Assembly: GCA_036123135.1 (NCBI GenBank)
Contig: JAZADZ010000102.1
Coordinates: 9,752 to 73,751 of the forward strand
DNA: 64,000 nt
Source of the DNA: GCA-2716065 sp036123135
GTDB lineage: Bacteria > Bacteroidota > Bacteroidia > Flavobacteriales_D > Parvicellaceae
Reading direction: 5' to 3'
In this document: positions 46,907-55,518 of the stretch, in pieces
How the letters are laid out: each line of letters opens with the position of its first letter
How positions within the stretch are numbered: position 1 is the first letter of the stretch
The notes under the pieces: generated by a model
The model's database searches: none
Seen by the model: the letters and a program-made list of their open reading frames with translations, nothing else
Told to the model about the DNA's origin: nothing
Made by a program: the position numbers and the translations under genes

Positions 46907-47833
46907 ATGAACTATGTAAATACTGAGATAAGATCGTTTGACCTTATTCCATTGACTCTATATCATTGGGAATGCGAAAATCCTAAAGCAATTGTTCATA
47001 TAGTACATGGAATGAGCGAACATGCTGCAAGGTATGACCATTTTGCAAGCTGGCTAAATGAAAATGATATTTCTGTAGTATCCTCAGATTTAAGAGGTCA
47101 TGGTAAAACTGCTGGTGAGCTGAGAAATGTTGGACATTTCGCAACTAGAAACGGTTGGGAAAAAGTATGCAAAGATATTTGTCTAATTACTGAAGAAACC
47201 ATCAAAAAACATCCGAACCTTCCTATCATTTTTTTGGGTCATAGTATGGGTTCTTTTTTAATTCGTAAAATCAGCTATTCATTTGGAAATTTCGGAAGTG
47301 GTTACATATTTTCATCTACAGCAGGTCATCCAGGACTTATCGGAATTGCTGGTGTTCGTATTGCAAAACTTAATGTTAAACTCATGGGCAGAAGAAATAA
47401 ATCTCAGCTTATGACCCAATTAACTTTTGGAGATTTTAACAAAAAATACAAAAACAAAAAAACAAAAAAAGATTGGTTGACAAAAGACGAAAGTATTGTA
47501 AATCAGTATATTAATGACCCTTACTGCATGCAAACATTTAGCTCACAATTTTACAACGACCTTGTTGAGGGCGTACTTGAAATAAACGAAATATCCAACA
47601 TAAATAAAATGGTTAAGAACCTACCTGTTTTATTGTTCGCTGGAGATATGGATCCTGTTGGAAATTATGGAAAGGGAACTAAAGAGGTGTACGAGAAAAT
47701 GAAAAAATGTGGAGTTAAAGATATAGAACTTGTTCTGTATGAAGATGGAAGACATGAAATGTTAAATGAAACCAATAAAATGGATGTTTATCAGATGATT
47801 TTAAATTGGATAACTTCTAAATTCAATGTATGA
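46907..47833 (+). CDS. alpha/beta hydrolase, monoacylglycerol-lipase type
   Basis: 308 residues. HGMSEHAARY after strand 3 is the oxyanion region, FLGHSMGS carries the nucleophile Ser, and the C-terminal YEDGRHEMLNE the catalytic His, typical of PldB/MGLL-like serine hydrolases. Hydrolyses a lipid ester. No signal peptide, so cytoplasmic. Overlaps the YggS gene by 4 bp (ATGA). Confidence 0.88.
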   Translation: MNYVNTEIRSFDLIPLTLYHWECENPKAIVHIVHGMSEHAARYDHFASWLNENDISVVSSDLRGHGKTAGELRNVGHFATRNGWEKVCKDICLITEETIKKHPNLPIIFLGHSMGSFLIRKISYSFGNFGSGYIFSSTAGHPGLIGIAGVRIAKLNVKLMGRRNKSQLMTQLTFGDFNKKYKNKKTKKDWLTKDESIVNQYINDPYCMQTFSSQFYNDLVEGVLEINEISNINKMVKNLPVLLFAGDMDPVGNYGKGTKEVYEKMKKCGVKDIELVLYEDGRHEMLNETNKMDVYQMILNWITSKFNV

Positions 47834-48486
47834 TTCGAGAAAATTTACAACATATTCTAAGCGACATACCATCTAACGTTCAGTTGGTGGCTGTTTCTAA
47901 AACCAAACCAAATGAAGATATACTAATTGCCTACGATAGTGGACAACGACATTTTGGGGAAAATAAGGTCCAAGAACTGAATCAAAAGCAACAACAGCTT
48001 CCAAAGGATATCAAATGGCACATGATTGGTCACTTGCAAACCAACAAAGTAAAATACATTGCTCCTTTCATTCACCTCATCCATGGGGTTGATAGCATTA
48101 AACTGCTAAAGGAAATTAACAAGCAGGCAAAAAAAAACAATAGAACAATCGAATGTCTCCTTCAATTTCACATTGCAAGTGAACAAAGTAAATTTGGATT
48201 AAGCCGAGCTCAAGCAATAGAAATCATCCTTTCTGATGAATTTAATGCTCTAAATAATATTTGTATAAAAGGAGTCATGGGAATGGCAAGTTTTACATCT
48301 GACCACAATAAGATTGAAGAAGAATTTTCAGTATTAAAAGCTATATTTGATGAACTGAAAAATATAACCCCTTATCCGAATTCATTTGATTGTATTTCAA
48401 TGGGAATGAGTGGAGATTATAAAATTGCCATAAAAAAGGGATCAAATATGATTAGAATTGGTAGCACTATTTTCGGTTCTAGATAA
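47830..48486 (+). CDS. YggS-family PLP homeostasis protein
   Basis: 218 residues, alanine-racemase N-terminal fold. LVAVSKTKP holds the PLP lysine; FGENKVQEL and WHMIGHLQTNKVKY and SMGMSGDYKIAI are family signatures. Monomeric PLP-binding protein that maintains vitamin B6 and amino acid balance. Coupled to the hydrolase upstream by a 4-bp overlap; followed after 95 bp by a candidate small RNA. Confidence 0.94.
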   Translation: MIRENLQHILSDIPSNVQLVAVSKTKPNEDILIAYDSGQRHFGENKVQELNQKQQQLPKDIKWHMIGHLQTNKVKYIAPFIHLIHGVDSIKLLKEINKQAKKNNRTIECLLQFHIASEQSKFGLSRAQAIEIILSDEFNALNNICIKGVMGMASFTSDHNKIEEEFSVLKAIFDELKNITPYPNSFDCISMGMSGDYKIAIKKGSNMIRIGSTIFGSR

Positions 48487-48580
48487 GTTAGTTGTCAACT
48501 TGTCAAGTTGGCACCCTTTATTTAGCAATTCATGGCTAAAAAAATACAATCCATCTAAAAAATGAATCACCGACGAAAAA

Positions 48581-48670
48581 CCCCTATATATTTGTATTAG
48601 GGGTAGTCAAATATATGTTGCTTAATGCAACTTATTTGAGGGGAGCTTTTCTTAAGCTCCCTTTTTTTTT
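48581..48670 (+). ncRNA. candidate small structured RNA with intrinsic terminator
   Basis: Three hairpins lie in tandem in a gene-free stretch: CCCCTA/TAGGGG (48581-48586, 48598-48603), GTTGC/GCAAC (48617-48621, 48627-48631) and a terminator (48641-48661 plus T9). TATATTTG (48587-48594), an exact TAnnTTTG match, could start a transcript of about 70 nt; in that case the first hairpin is not in the RNA. Alternatively it is a long structured 3' end of the YggS gene. Not recognised as a known family. Confidence 0.45.
48641..48670 (+). terminator. intrinsic terminator, + strand
   Basis: GGGAGCTT (48641-48648) pairs with AAGCTCCC (48654-48661), 5-nt loop, followed by nine T. The minus strand gives no T-run. 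Confidence 0.8.
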
Positions 48671-48740
48671 GTCCAAACTTCTTCACAATCTAGACTACTT
48701 TTCTTTGTTAATTGTACATTTGCCAAAATGATTTTTTAAA

Positions 48741-49286
48741 ATGAATAAAGCTGAAAAAAATAAAACCAATTTCAACAATTCAATTCTTGAAGATTTAAAA
48801 TCCTCAGATAAAACAAGAGTCAATAATGCTGTTAAAAAACTTTCTAATAAAGCTGATGCATCCATAATCAAAGCTCTATTAGACTTGTATTCTACTCTCA
48901 AAGAGGACAGTTATGTCAAAAAACAGCTTAAAGACGTGTTTAGTCAACTTAAAATTTCCAAAGCAGTTCCTGTTTTGATTGAAGGTTTATCGCACCAAGA
49001 TGATAAAATCAAAGAGCTTTGTCTTTTTTCGCTTTGGAGCTCTAGTCTTGATGCCGCTGACTATTTACCCCCAATTGTTCAATGTGCCTGTAAAGGTGAT
49101 TACATGGTTGCTTTGGAGGCTCTAACCCTTGTGGAAAATCTAGAAGGTCCGTTCAGCGAACAAGATTTAATTGAAAGCATGATTTTCATTAACGAGTACC
49201 TTTCGGAGGGTGGAGACGACAAAGTAGATTTGATTAAGTCCATTCTGGATACCATCAAGGTATACGAACAACAAATACAAATTTAA
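48741..49286 (+). CDS. HEAT-repeat protein
   Basis: 181 residues with no signal peptide. Helical pairs such as SDKTRVNNAVKKLSNKADAS, LKISKAVPVLIEGLSHQDDKIKELCLFSLWSS and VQCACKGDYMVALEALTLVEN are HEAT-like. Likely a protein-binding scaffold. The start of the next gene abuts its stop, so it leads the DUF2520-KdsC-UbiA-Maf operon. Partner unknown. Confidence 0.7.
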   Translation: MNKAEKNKTNFNNSILEDLKSSDKTRVNNAVKKLSNKADASIIKALLDLYSTLKEDSYVKKQLKDVFSQLKISKAVPVLIEGLSHQDDKIKELCLFSLWSSSLDAADYLPPIVQCACKGDYMVALEALTLVENLEGPFSEQDLIESMIFINEYLSEGGDDKVDLIKSILDTIKVYEQQIQI

Positions 49287-50069
49287 TTGAGTTCTATCAA
49301 AAGTGTTTCGATTATTGGTAGCGGAAATGTTGCCACCCACCTTGGTGAAAATTTATATGCTAAAGGAATTTCTATTGACGTAATATTTAATCATAAATTA
49401 GAAAATGCCAAAAAACTAGCTACTAGACTAAAGTGCGACTGCACAGACGACCCTTTGAAGATTCCTGCAAATTCAGATTTGTACATAGTGGCTTTAAAGG
49501 ACAATTTCATACAAAGTACGCTTTCAAAAATAAATTTTACCACCCAGTTTGTTGTGCATACATCTGGTAGTTTTGATTCTTCTAAATTGAATCAATTTAC
49601 CTCTAAGTGGGGGTGTTTTTACCCTATGCAAACGTTTAAAAAAAAACAAGCGGTAAATTTACAAGGAACCTCAATATTTATAGAAAGCAACCATGAGCAG
49701 GAGTTGAACCAACTTTACAATTTGTGTTCAACAATTGACTGTAACGGATACGTACTAAGTTCAAAACAACGTAAACAGTTGCACATTGCAGCAATTGCAA
49801 CTAATAATTTTACCTATCACCTGTTTAGTCACATTCAGCAGTACTGCGACACACACCAACTTCCATACGATTCTCTTCAGCCACTTCTATTGGAAACCCT
49901 TAAGAAAATTGAGCTAAATGAGCCGTTTAAACACCAGACAGGTCCTGCTGCTCGAAACGAAAAACAAACCATCAAAAATCATTTAGAATTATTAGCAAAC
50001 GAAAATTATTTAGCTGAAATTTATGGCTTATTCAGCAAACAAATCCTTGACAAACAGCATGAATTATAA
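49287..50069 (+). CDS. Rossmann-fold / DUF2520 protein
   Basis: 260 residues from a TTG directly after the HEAT gene stop. An N-terminal NAD(P)-binding motif SIIGSGNVATHLG is followed by a C-terminal helical DUF2520 domain (KQLHIAAIATNNFTYHLF, TGPAARNEKQTIKNHLELL). Related to F420/NADP-dependent and proline-reductase-like oxidoreductases; reaction unknown. Overlaps the KdsC-like gene by 11 bp. Confidence 0.87.
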   Translation: MSSIKSVSIIGSGNVATHLGENLYAKGISIDVIFNHKLENAKKLATRLKCDCTDDPLKIPANSDLYIVALKDNFIQSTLSKINFTTQFVVHTSGSFDSSKLNQFTSKWGCFYPMQTFKKKQAVNLQGTSIFIESNHEQELNQLYNLCSTIDCNGYVLSSKQRKQLHIAAIATNNFTYHLFSHIQQYCDTHQLPYDSLQPLLLETLKKIELNEPFKHQTGPAARNEKQTIKNHLELLANENYLAEIYGLFSKQILDKQHEL

Positions 50070-50577
50070 AGAAGCTCTTCAACACATTACTACTTTTATT
50101 TTTGATGTAGACGGTGTACTTACTGATGGATCCGTTGTACTTGACCCATCGGGAGAAATGGTTAGGACAATGAATACCAAAGACGGATTTGCACTTCAAC
50201 ATGCAGTAAAAAAAGGATATAATGTGTGCATTATTACAGGTGGAAATTCTGTCATGGTCAAACAGCGCTTGAAGTATCTAGGGATTAAAGATGTGTTTCT
50301 ATCTGCTCATGAAAAACTAACCATCTTCAACGACTACCTAAAAGAAAACAACATTAATACCAACCAAGTGCTCTACATGGGCGATGATCTTCCCGACTAT
50401 CCGTGTATTCAAGCAGCCGCTGTTGGCGCTTGCCCCAATGACTCTGCGGTTGAAATAAGAGAAATTTCAGATTACATATCACATGTAAAAGGTGGAAAAG
50501 GGTGTGTCAGAGATGTAATTGAACAAACGCTTAGACTTCACGGCAAATGGTTTGATAAAGACAGCTTTATATGGTAA
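50059..50577 (+). CDS. KdsC-like HAD-IIIA phosphatase
   Basis: 172 residues from ATG 50059; the longer frame from 50023 lies inside the DUF2520 gene and is rejected. FDVDGVLTDGS, IITGGNS, and MGDDLPDYP are the HAD motifs of KDO-8-phosphate phosphatases (KdsC/YrbI). A cap domain is absent, as in KdsC tetramers. May make KDO for lipid A core or act on another sugar phosphate. Overlaps the UbiA-like gene by 7 bp. Confidence 0.86.
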   Translation: MNYKEALQHITTFIFDVDGVLTDGSVVLDPSGEMVRTMNTKDGFALQHAVKKGYNVCIITGGNSVMVKQRLKYLGIKDVFLSAHEKLTIFNDYLKENNINTNQVLYMGDDLPDYPCIQAAAVGACPNDSAVEIREISDYISHVKGGKGCVRDVIEQTLRLHGKWFDKDSFIW

Positions 50578-51470
50578 GAGAACTTTTTAAGGCAGTTCGA
50601 ATAAACAACCTTATACTGTTGGCTTTCCTGTTTGCCAGTATTGAACTCTTCTTTCACTTTAAAACCAACACTAGCACTTTCCAAAACTACAGTTTACTGA
50701 TTTACATTAACATCTTGATAACTGCAGCATTTGGATATGTAATTAACGACAGCTTCGATAAAAAAAGTGACCAGCTTAACGAAAAATTAAACAAATCCAA
50801 GCTAGACTCAAGGCAGCTAGCACAAAGCGCTGCTTTTTTTTTACTTTTTTCAATTCTGGTTTCTTTGATTTATTTCAACATAACTTTTTTCATTTTAAAC
50901 CTAATTGTTTTAATTGGCTTGTTCTTGTACAGCTGGAAAATGAAACACCTTCCGCTTTTGGGGAATCTGACAATAGCTTCATTTGCGGGACTTTGCCCAT
51001 TAATTGGATACATCAATCATCCTGAATTTCAATTCCAAATATCAAGCAGTGCTCTTTCAATTAATGAAATGTACCAGCTAAGTATTCCATTTTTAATTGG
51101 AATAATGGCATTTCTTTCAACGTTAAGCAGAGAAATTGTCAAAGACCTAGAAGATATTGATGGAGATTTAGCGGTTCGTTCCAAAACACTACCAATATTA
51201 TTTGGCAAATCGGCTGCAAAAATCATTGCACTTTTTGTTCTAATCTGCACTGCATCATTAACGCTGTTCGCATTGATTTGTAAAGAAAATTACTCTCTAT
51301 CTTTTACAACCTGTGCCTCTATAGTAGTTCTGTTACTTGTTCCAATATTTACAGCAATCGTAAAACTTTTCCAGGCCAATAGCAAAGCCGATTTCTTTAA
51401 AGTGAGCAACCTTCATAAATTTATTTTTCTAAGTGCTACAATTGTTTTACTAACTCACACCTTTACATAA
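50571..51470 (+). CDS. UbiA-family prenyltransferase (GGGP-synthase-like)
   Basis: 299 residues with 8-9 membrane helices. Two Asp-rich motifs, YVINDSFDKKSD (NDxxD-type) and REIVKDLEDIDGD, bind Mg2+ and the prenyl diphosphate. The Flavobacteria version is usually annotated geranylgeranylglycerol-phosphate geranylgeranyltransferase; the acceptor is not certain. Flanked by KdsC-like and Maf genes, with 7-bp and 1-bp overlaps. Confidence 0.87.
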   Translation: MVRELFKAVRINNLILLAFLFASIELFFHFKTNTSTFQNYSLLIYINILITAAFGYVINDSFDKKSDQLNEKLNKSKLDSRQLAQSAAFFLLFSILVSLIYFNITFFILNLIVLIGLFLYSWKMKHLPLLGNLTIASFAGLCPLIGYINHPEFQFQISSSALSINEMYQLSIPFLIGIMAFLSTLSREIVKDLEDIDGDLAVRSKTLPILFGKSAAKIIALFVLICTASLTLFALICKENYSLSFTTCASIVVLLLVPIFTAIVKLFQANSKADFFKVSNLHKFIFLSATIVLLTHTFT

Positions 51471-52045
51471 TGCCATTAAGTCCCTTGAAAAAATATGATG
51501 TTATTCTGGCCTCTAACTCTCCTAGAAGACAGGAACTTTTAAAAAAACTCATTCCAAAATTTAAAATTCAAGTTGTTCCAATTGAAGAAAATTATCCAAA
51601 AGAATTAGCCAAAGATCAGATTGCCAAATACTTATCCGAGCTTAAATCTGCTGCATATCAACCCACAAAAAATGAACTCATTATCACTGCAGATACCATT
51701 GTTTCAATTGGAAATGAAGTTCTTGGAAAACCAAAAGATTCCAACGATGCTTTAGAAATGCTTATGAAGCTTTCCGGAAAATCACACTTGGTAACTACTG
51801 CAGTTTCAATAAAGACCACTGAAAAATTAATTACGTTCAGCGATACTACTGAAGTTACTTTTTATAAGTTGACCTCACAAGAGATGGAGCAGTACATCAG
51901 GAATTGTCAACCCTTTGACAAAGCAGGATCATATGGAATCCAAGAATGGATGGGCTATTTTGGAATCAAAAAAATGAACGGTGATTACTTCAATGTAATG
52001 GGGCTGCCTCTTCACAAGCTGTATCGAGCTTTAAAGAAGCTCTAA
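51470..52045 (+). CDS. Maf-type nucleoside triphosphate pyrophosphatase
   Basis: 191 residues. SNSPRRQELL at the N-terminus, TADTIV and KAGSYGIQEWMGYF are Maf signatures. Removes pyrophosphate from non-canonical or excess nucleoside triphosphates such as dTTP/UTP. Shares one base with the UbiA-like gene; its 3' end overlaps the SiaC gene convergently by 4 bp. Confidence 0.93.
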   Translation: MPLSPLKKYDVILASNSPRRQELLKKLIPKFKIQVVPIEENYPKELAKDQIAKYLSELKSAAYQPTKNELIITADTIVSIGNEVLGKPKDSNDALEMLMKLSGKSHLVTTAVSIKTTEKLITFSDTTEVTFYKLTSQEMEQYIRNCQPFDKAGSYGIQEWMGYFGIKKMNGDYFNVMGLPLHKLYRALKKL

Positions 52046-52443
52046 ATGAGCTGTTTTTCACAAAAATTAAAGCTCAAATTTTTAAACATATAATCAAAAT
52101 CTTTTCCAGAATCAATCATATCAAAGTCATCTGATTCGTACATCCATTCTACGTCAAAATCATAGCGGTCATCTTTAGCTTTTGCATCAATTATAGCAAA
52201 TAGCTTGTACAACATTCTAGCAGTTGAGGTATTGAAATAATCATAGTCAACCGTAATTTTCAAGGAAAAACCAGTGCTAATTTGGTTTAGAAAGCTTCTA
52301 ATGCTATCGCATATTGGATCATAAAATTTGTCCGCGTCCTCAGGGTAAGAAACTCCTTTGATACTTAACCTATTCTCATTTAAATCCAGGAAAACATCTG
52401 GTGTATTTTTGGTTGATTTTATTGCAAACAGAAACTCTTTCAC
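52042..52443 (-). CDS. SiaC/DUF1987 family regulatory phosphoprotein
   Basis: Only ATG is at 52503, but a GTG at 52443 gives a 133-residue protein that fits the SiaC length and is chosen. Body: KNTPDVFLDLNENRLSIKGVSYPED, SFLNQI, and DYDYFNTSTARML, whose Asn-Thr-Ser-Thr (71-74) is the place of the phosphorylated residue in SiaC. SiaC is switched by kinase SiaB and PP2C phosphatase SiaA. Two SpoIIE-type phosphatases occur in this window, a possible but unproven link. Confidence 0.82.
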   Translation of the reverse strand: MKEFLFAIKSTKNTPDVFLDLNENRLSIKGVSYPEDADKFYDPICDSIRSFLNQISTGFSLKITVDYDYFNTSTARMLYKLFAIIDAKAKDDRYDFDVEWMYESDDFDMIDSGKDFDYMFKNLSFNFCEKQLI

Positions 52444-52526
52444 ATTATCATTGAATGATTTGGGTCCAAAATTAAATAGGATCCACAATGAGATACAATA
52501 CAAACTTCCGAACGTCTAGTGCATAA

Positions 52527-52943
52527 TTACAATAGTGCTTCGACTGCCAACTTGTAAGAATTTAATCCAAATCCTGCAATAACCCCCTTACAGTTAGCTG
52601 CCATTAAAGACTGGCGCCTAAATTCCTCACGTGCATACACGTTGGAAATGTGCACTTCGATAGTTGGGGAATCTAAAGAGGCTACTGCGTCTGCTATTGC
52701 AACAGATGTATGTGTATATCCCCCTGCGTTAAAAACAATTCCACTGTACGAAAACCCAACCTCTTGAAGTTTATTTACTAAATCACCTTCAACATTACTT
52801 TGATAATATTCTAATTGAATAGACTCAAAACTAGATTTAAGCTCCTTAAAAAAATCTTCAAAAGTTATATTACCGTAAATTTCTGGTTGTCTTTTTCCAA
52901 GAAGATTGAGGTTAGGACCATTTATAATGATGATTTTTTTCAA
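52527..52943 (-). CDS. aroQ: type II 3-dehydroquinate dehydratase
   Basis: 138 residues. INGPNLNLLGKRQPEIYG holds the catalytic Tyr/Arg loop, NAGGYTHTS and EVHISNVYAREEFR hold the substrate-binding residues and the catalytic His. Dehydrates 3-dehydroquinate to 3-dehydroshikimate in the shikimate pathway. The gene follows the DUF4870 gene by 1 bp. Confidence 0.96.
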   Translation of the reverse strand: MKKIIIINGPNLNLLGKRQPEIYGNITFEDFFKELKSSFESIQLEYYQSNVEGDLVNKLQEVGFSYSGIVFNAGGYTHTSVAIADAVASLDSPTIEVHISNVYAREEFRRQSLMAANCKGVIAGFGLNSYKLAVEALL

Positions 52944-52944
52944 A

Positions 52945-53343
52945 CTAACTGAAGAATTTTATGGATAGTGGATAGCTATATAATTCTCCATTGTTTGCCC
53001 TTATGGCCCCAATAATAGTAAAAATCAATGAGCACAATGCTGTTGCGATTAGCGTAACAAAACCAACTATTAAAAAAGTTAAAAAAGCACTTATAATTAA
53101 ATAAATGAAACAACTAATGATCCAATTCAGTACATTTTTACCATGCTCATCAACTAGTACACTTTGATCTTTATTAGTTTGCCACATAATAATTGGAAGA
53201 ATCAAACCACCAAAAGGAAAAATAAATCCAGCAAATTGAGATAAGTGCATTAACAAACAAAACTGGTTAATGTTCATGCCCCAAAGTTTGAAATCTGAGG
53301 GTATTTCATTGAAATTGGGATTAGATGTATTATCGTTGGTCAT
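52945..53343 (-). CDS. DUF4870 membrane protein
   Basis: 132 residues with about three membrane helices: FCLLMHLSQFAGFIFPFGGLILPIIMWQ, DEHGKNVLNWIISCFIYLIISAFL and IALCSLIFTIIGAIRAN. The DEHGKxxLNW motif is typical of DUF4870. Function unknown. Upstream of aroQ on the same strand, 1 bp apart. Confidence 0.88.
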   Translation of the reverse strand: MTNDNTSNPNFNEIPSDFKLWGMNINQFCLLMHLSQFAGFIFPFGGLILPIIMWQTNKDQSVLVDEHGKNVLNWIISCFIYLIISAFLTFLIVGFVTLIATALCSLIFTIIGAIRANNGELYSYPLSIKFFS

Positions 53344-53404
53344 TGTCGTTTAATAAGAATTTCACTAATGTAATAAAATACCTTAGCTTTTTTAACTCTA
53401 TTAA

Positions 53405-53764
53405 CTATTTCACATAATCTTGCTTTCTTACAAGGGCATAATTTTCATTTTCCAATTGAAGATAACCAAGCTCATAGACAAAATAATAGGTTTTTCCTTG
53501 TTTGGTTCTGTAAATGTTGGTGTAATAATAGAAATTAAAACCGCTCAAAAGTAGTTGTTCTTTTGTGGTTTTTGCTTTTTCTCCTAGCATAAGGTTAGAT
53601 AAAATTCTTCTGTTTTTTCTAAGCACAACGTTCACTTTTCGAACATAATCGTTGGCAACCTTATTTAAGTTGTTGTTGTATGTATTTCTACATTGATCGT
53701 TGCAGAACTTTTTATCTGATCTGCCCATTAATTTAGAATCGCATTCCAAACAGAGTTTTTCCAT
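53405..53764 (-). CDS. zinc-ribbon protein of Bacteroidota
   Basis: 119 residues. N-terminal LCLECDSKLMGRSDKKFCNDQCRNTYNN is a C4 zinc ribbon resembling DUF2116 proteins; the rest (KNRRILSNLMLGEKAKTT, YELGYLQLENENYALVRKQ) is a conserved alpha/beta tail. Probably nucleic-acid or protein binding. It reads away from the recombinase; the 129-bp gap between them holds no called ORF and no clear site. Confidence 0.72.
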   Translation of the reverse strand: MEKLCLECDSKLMGRSDKKFCNDQCRNTYNNNLNKVANDYVRKVNVVLRKNRRILSNLMLGEKAKTTKEQLLLSGFNFYYYTNIYRTKQGKTYYFVYELGYLQLENENYALVRKQDYVK

Positions 53765-53893
53765 CTATTTAATATACGACGAAAAACAAACTATTTCAAA
53801 AGATTAGTCAATTAAAAACAAGTTTATTCATTTAAAAGCGAATATAATCGTTTAAGAACCATCTAGATAAATTTCAATCTCAAATTTCGCAGT

Positions 53894-54727
53894 ATGAAAC
53901 AGATCCCAAAAATACAGCAACGGTTAATCATTAAAAGATACAGTCCATCAACAGTACGCACCTACCTTACTTGCTTGAAAAACTTCTTCGCACATTTTAA
54001 GAACCACAATACTGAAACGCTTTCCAAAGAAGAACTTCTTAACTATTTGGAACACTTAGTTCAAAAAGGGTATTCAAAGAGCACTCAAAATCAACACATT
54101 AATGCCATCAAATTTTATTATGAAAAATATTTAGAAAAAGAAAAGCAGTATTACTTTATTGATCGTCCAATAAAGGACAAAAGACTTCCAGTGGTGATGA
54201 GCAAAGAAGAAGTTCAACAGCTTTTAAATCAAGTCCACAATCTTAAACACAAAACTATTTTAATCCTCATCTATTCTTGTGGGCTAAGAATATCTGAATT
54301 GATTAATTTAAAAATTGAAGACATCGACTCGAAAAGAATGTTAATTCAAATTCGAAATTCAAAAGGCAACAAAGACAGACAAGTTCAGCTTACCAACCAA
54401 ATTCTTGTGTTAATTAAAAAGTACTACAAATCTTACTTTCCAAAAGAGTTTCTTTTTAACGGAATGCATGGAGGAAAATATTCTTCGGCTAGCATTCAAA
54501 AGATCATTAAGCGAATGGCTCAAAGGTCAGGTATTCGAAAAAACATAACGCCACATACCTTACGACACAGCTTCGCAACTCACCTTCTTGAAGATGGTAT
54601 TGACATTAGATACATTCAAACCATTCTTGGCCACAGTAATATTCAAACTACACAGATTTACACCCACGTGTCCAGTAAACATCTTATAAACATCAAAAAC
54701 CCTACTGATGACATGAATATTTTTTAA
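53894..54727 (+). CDS. Xer/phage-type tyrosine recombinase (candidate cassette integrase)
   Basis: 277 residues: N-terminal SAM-like core-binding domain (about 1-90, SPSTVRTYLTCLKNFFAHF) and catalytic domain (about 97-270). Catalytic residues are complete: Arg132 (CGLRISEL), Lys157 (NSKGNKDRQ), His221 and Arg224 (TPHTLRHSFATH), His247 (LGHSNIQTT) and Tyr256 (IYTHVS). The R-to-H spacing is 89 residues; IntI1 has 131, so the integron-integrase-specific insertion is missing. It lies immediately upstream of the cassette array and reads toward it, the reverse of most class 1-type integrons. Probably catalyses cassette insertion and excision; that is inference. Confidence 0.9.
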   Translation: MKQIPKIQQRLIIKRYSPSTVRTYLTCLKNFFAHFKNHNTETLSKEELLNYLEHLVQKGYSKSTQNQHINAIKFYYEKYLEKEKQYYFIDRPIKDKRLPVVMSKEEVQQLLNQVHNLKHKTILILIYSCGLRISELINLKIEDIDSKRMLIQIRNSKGNKDRQVQLTNQILVLIKKYYKSYFPKEFLFNGMHGGKYSSASIQKIIKRMAQRSGIRKNITPHTLRHSFATHLLEDGIDIRYIQTILGHSNIQTTQIYTHVSSKHLINIKNPTDDMNIF

Positions 54728-54733
54728 CTTCAT

Positions 54734-54776
54734 ACATAACAAGAATAAACGTAATACGTTTATCCTATCGTTACCG
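54734..54776 (+). other. attC/attI-like site 0, next to the recombinase
   Basis: ACATAAC (54734-54740), inner stem ATAAACGT/ACGTTTAT (54745-54752, 54756-54763) and CGTTACC (54769-54775). AAC-to-GTT spacing is 29 nt, shorter than the other sites. No partner for its left arm was found upstream of the recombinase, so it is the best candidate for a primary attachment site. Confidence 0.6.
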
Positions 54777-54790
54777 TACATAATTATAAA

Positions 54791-55441
54791 ATGAAAAAGA
54801 CGACCTTAATATTAATAACAATCTGTTTCGGAATTTTCATTTCATGTAATTCAAAAGATTCCAACTCTAAGACAAATTACAACAGTCAAGAAAAGTTTGA
54901 ATTTCAAAATGGAGATGTAATTTTTCAGACCTCCCAATCTAGACAAAGTAAAGCAATTCAGCTTGCTACAAACTCAAAGTATAGTCATGTTGGTATTATT
55001 TACAATAATTCAAATAAACTATATGTTTTTGAAGCTGTTCAACCTGTTAAAATCACACCATTAGAAAGCTGGATTAAAAGAGGAAAAAATAAGCATTATG
55101 TTGTCAAAAGATTGATTAATTCAAATGATGTTCTAGATTCAAAAACAATTTCAAAAATGAAACAAGCAGGAGAAAAATATCTAAATAAAAATTATGATAT
55201 CTACTTCGAATGGACTGATGATAAAATCTACTGCTCTGAATTAGTTTGGAAGATATATAAAGAAGCTGCAAACATTGAAATTGGTGAATTAGAAAAATTA
55301 TCTGATTTTGATCTTACAAACAATATTGTTAGAGAAATATTAAAAGAAAGATATGGCAATAATATTCCAATGGATGAAGTTGTAATTTCTCCTGAATCTA
55401 TTTATAACTCAGATTTATTGGAAACAATTTATGAAAACTAA
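54791..55441 (+). CDS. cassette 1: YiiX/YebB-like NlpC/P60-type cysteine hydrolase, lipoprotein
   Basis: 216 residues. Lipoprotein signal with FISC (Cys19). Core signatures GDVIFQTSQSRQSKAIQLAT, KYSHVGII (His66) and IYCSELVWK (Cys148) mark the permuted papain-like YiiX family, which acts on peptide or lipid amide bonds; the substrate is unknown. It sits alone in cassette 1, 20 nt after the site 0 junction, and the end site of the cassette follows directly after its stop. Confidence 0.85.
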   Translation: MKKTTLILITICFGIFISCNSKDSNSKTNYNSQEKFEFQNGDVIFQTSQSRQSKAIQLATNSKYSHVGIIYNNSNKLYVFEAVQPVKITPLESWIKRGKNKHYVVKRLINSNDVLDSKTISKMKQAGEKYLNKNYDIYFEWTDDKIYCSELVWKIYKEAANIEIGELEKLSDFDLTNNIVREILKERYGNNIPMDEVVISPESIYNSDLLETIYEN

Positions 55442-55447
55442 AACGCA

Positions 55448-55499
55448 CGGTAACAGTGTGTAAATTGCATAATAACGCAATTTACACGTTCCGTTGTAG
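55448..55499 (+). other. attC-like site 1
   Basis: CGGTAAC (55448-55454), 11-bp stem GTGTAAATTGC/GCAATTTACAC (55458-55468, 55477-55487), GTTGTAG (55493-55499). GCACGGTAAC is complementary to the cassette 1 start GTTACCGTAC in 9 of 10 bases. Confidence 0.75.
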
Positions 55500-55518
55500 A
55501 GCATTTAAAATAAATAAA

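Noticed and set aside
53894..54727. Canonical IntI integron integrase
   Set aside because: The Arg-His spacing is 42 residues shorter than in IntI1 and the insertion before the HTLRH block is missing, so it is called Xer/phage-type.
55456..55518. Upstream start of the cassette 2 phosphatase at 55456
   Set aside because: It would run through the attC-like site 1 and precede the signal peptide; TTG 55519 fits better.
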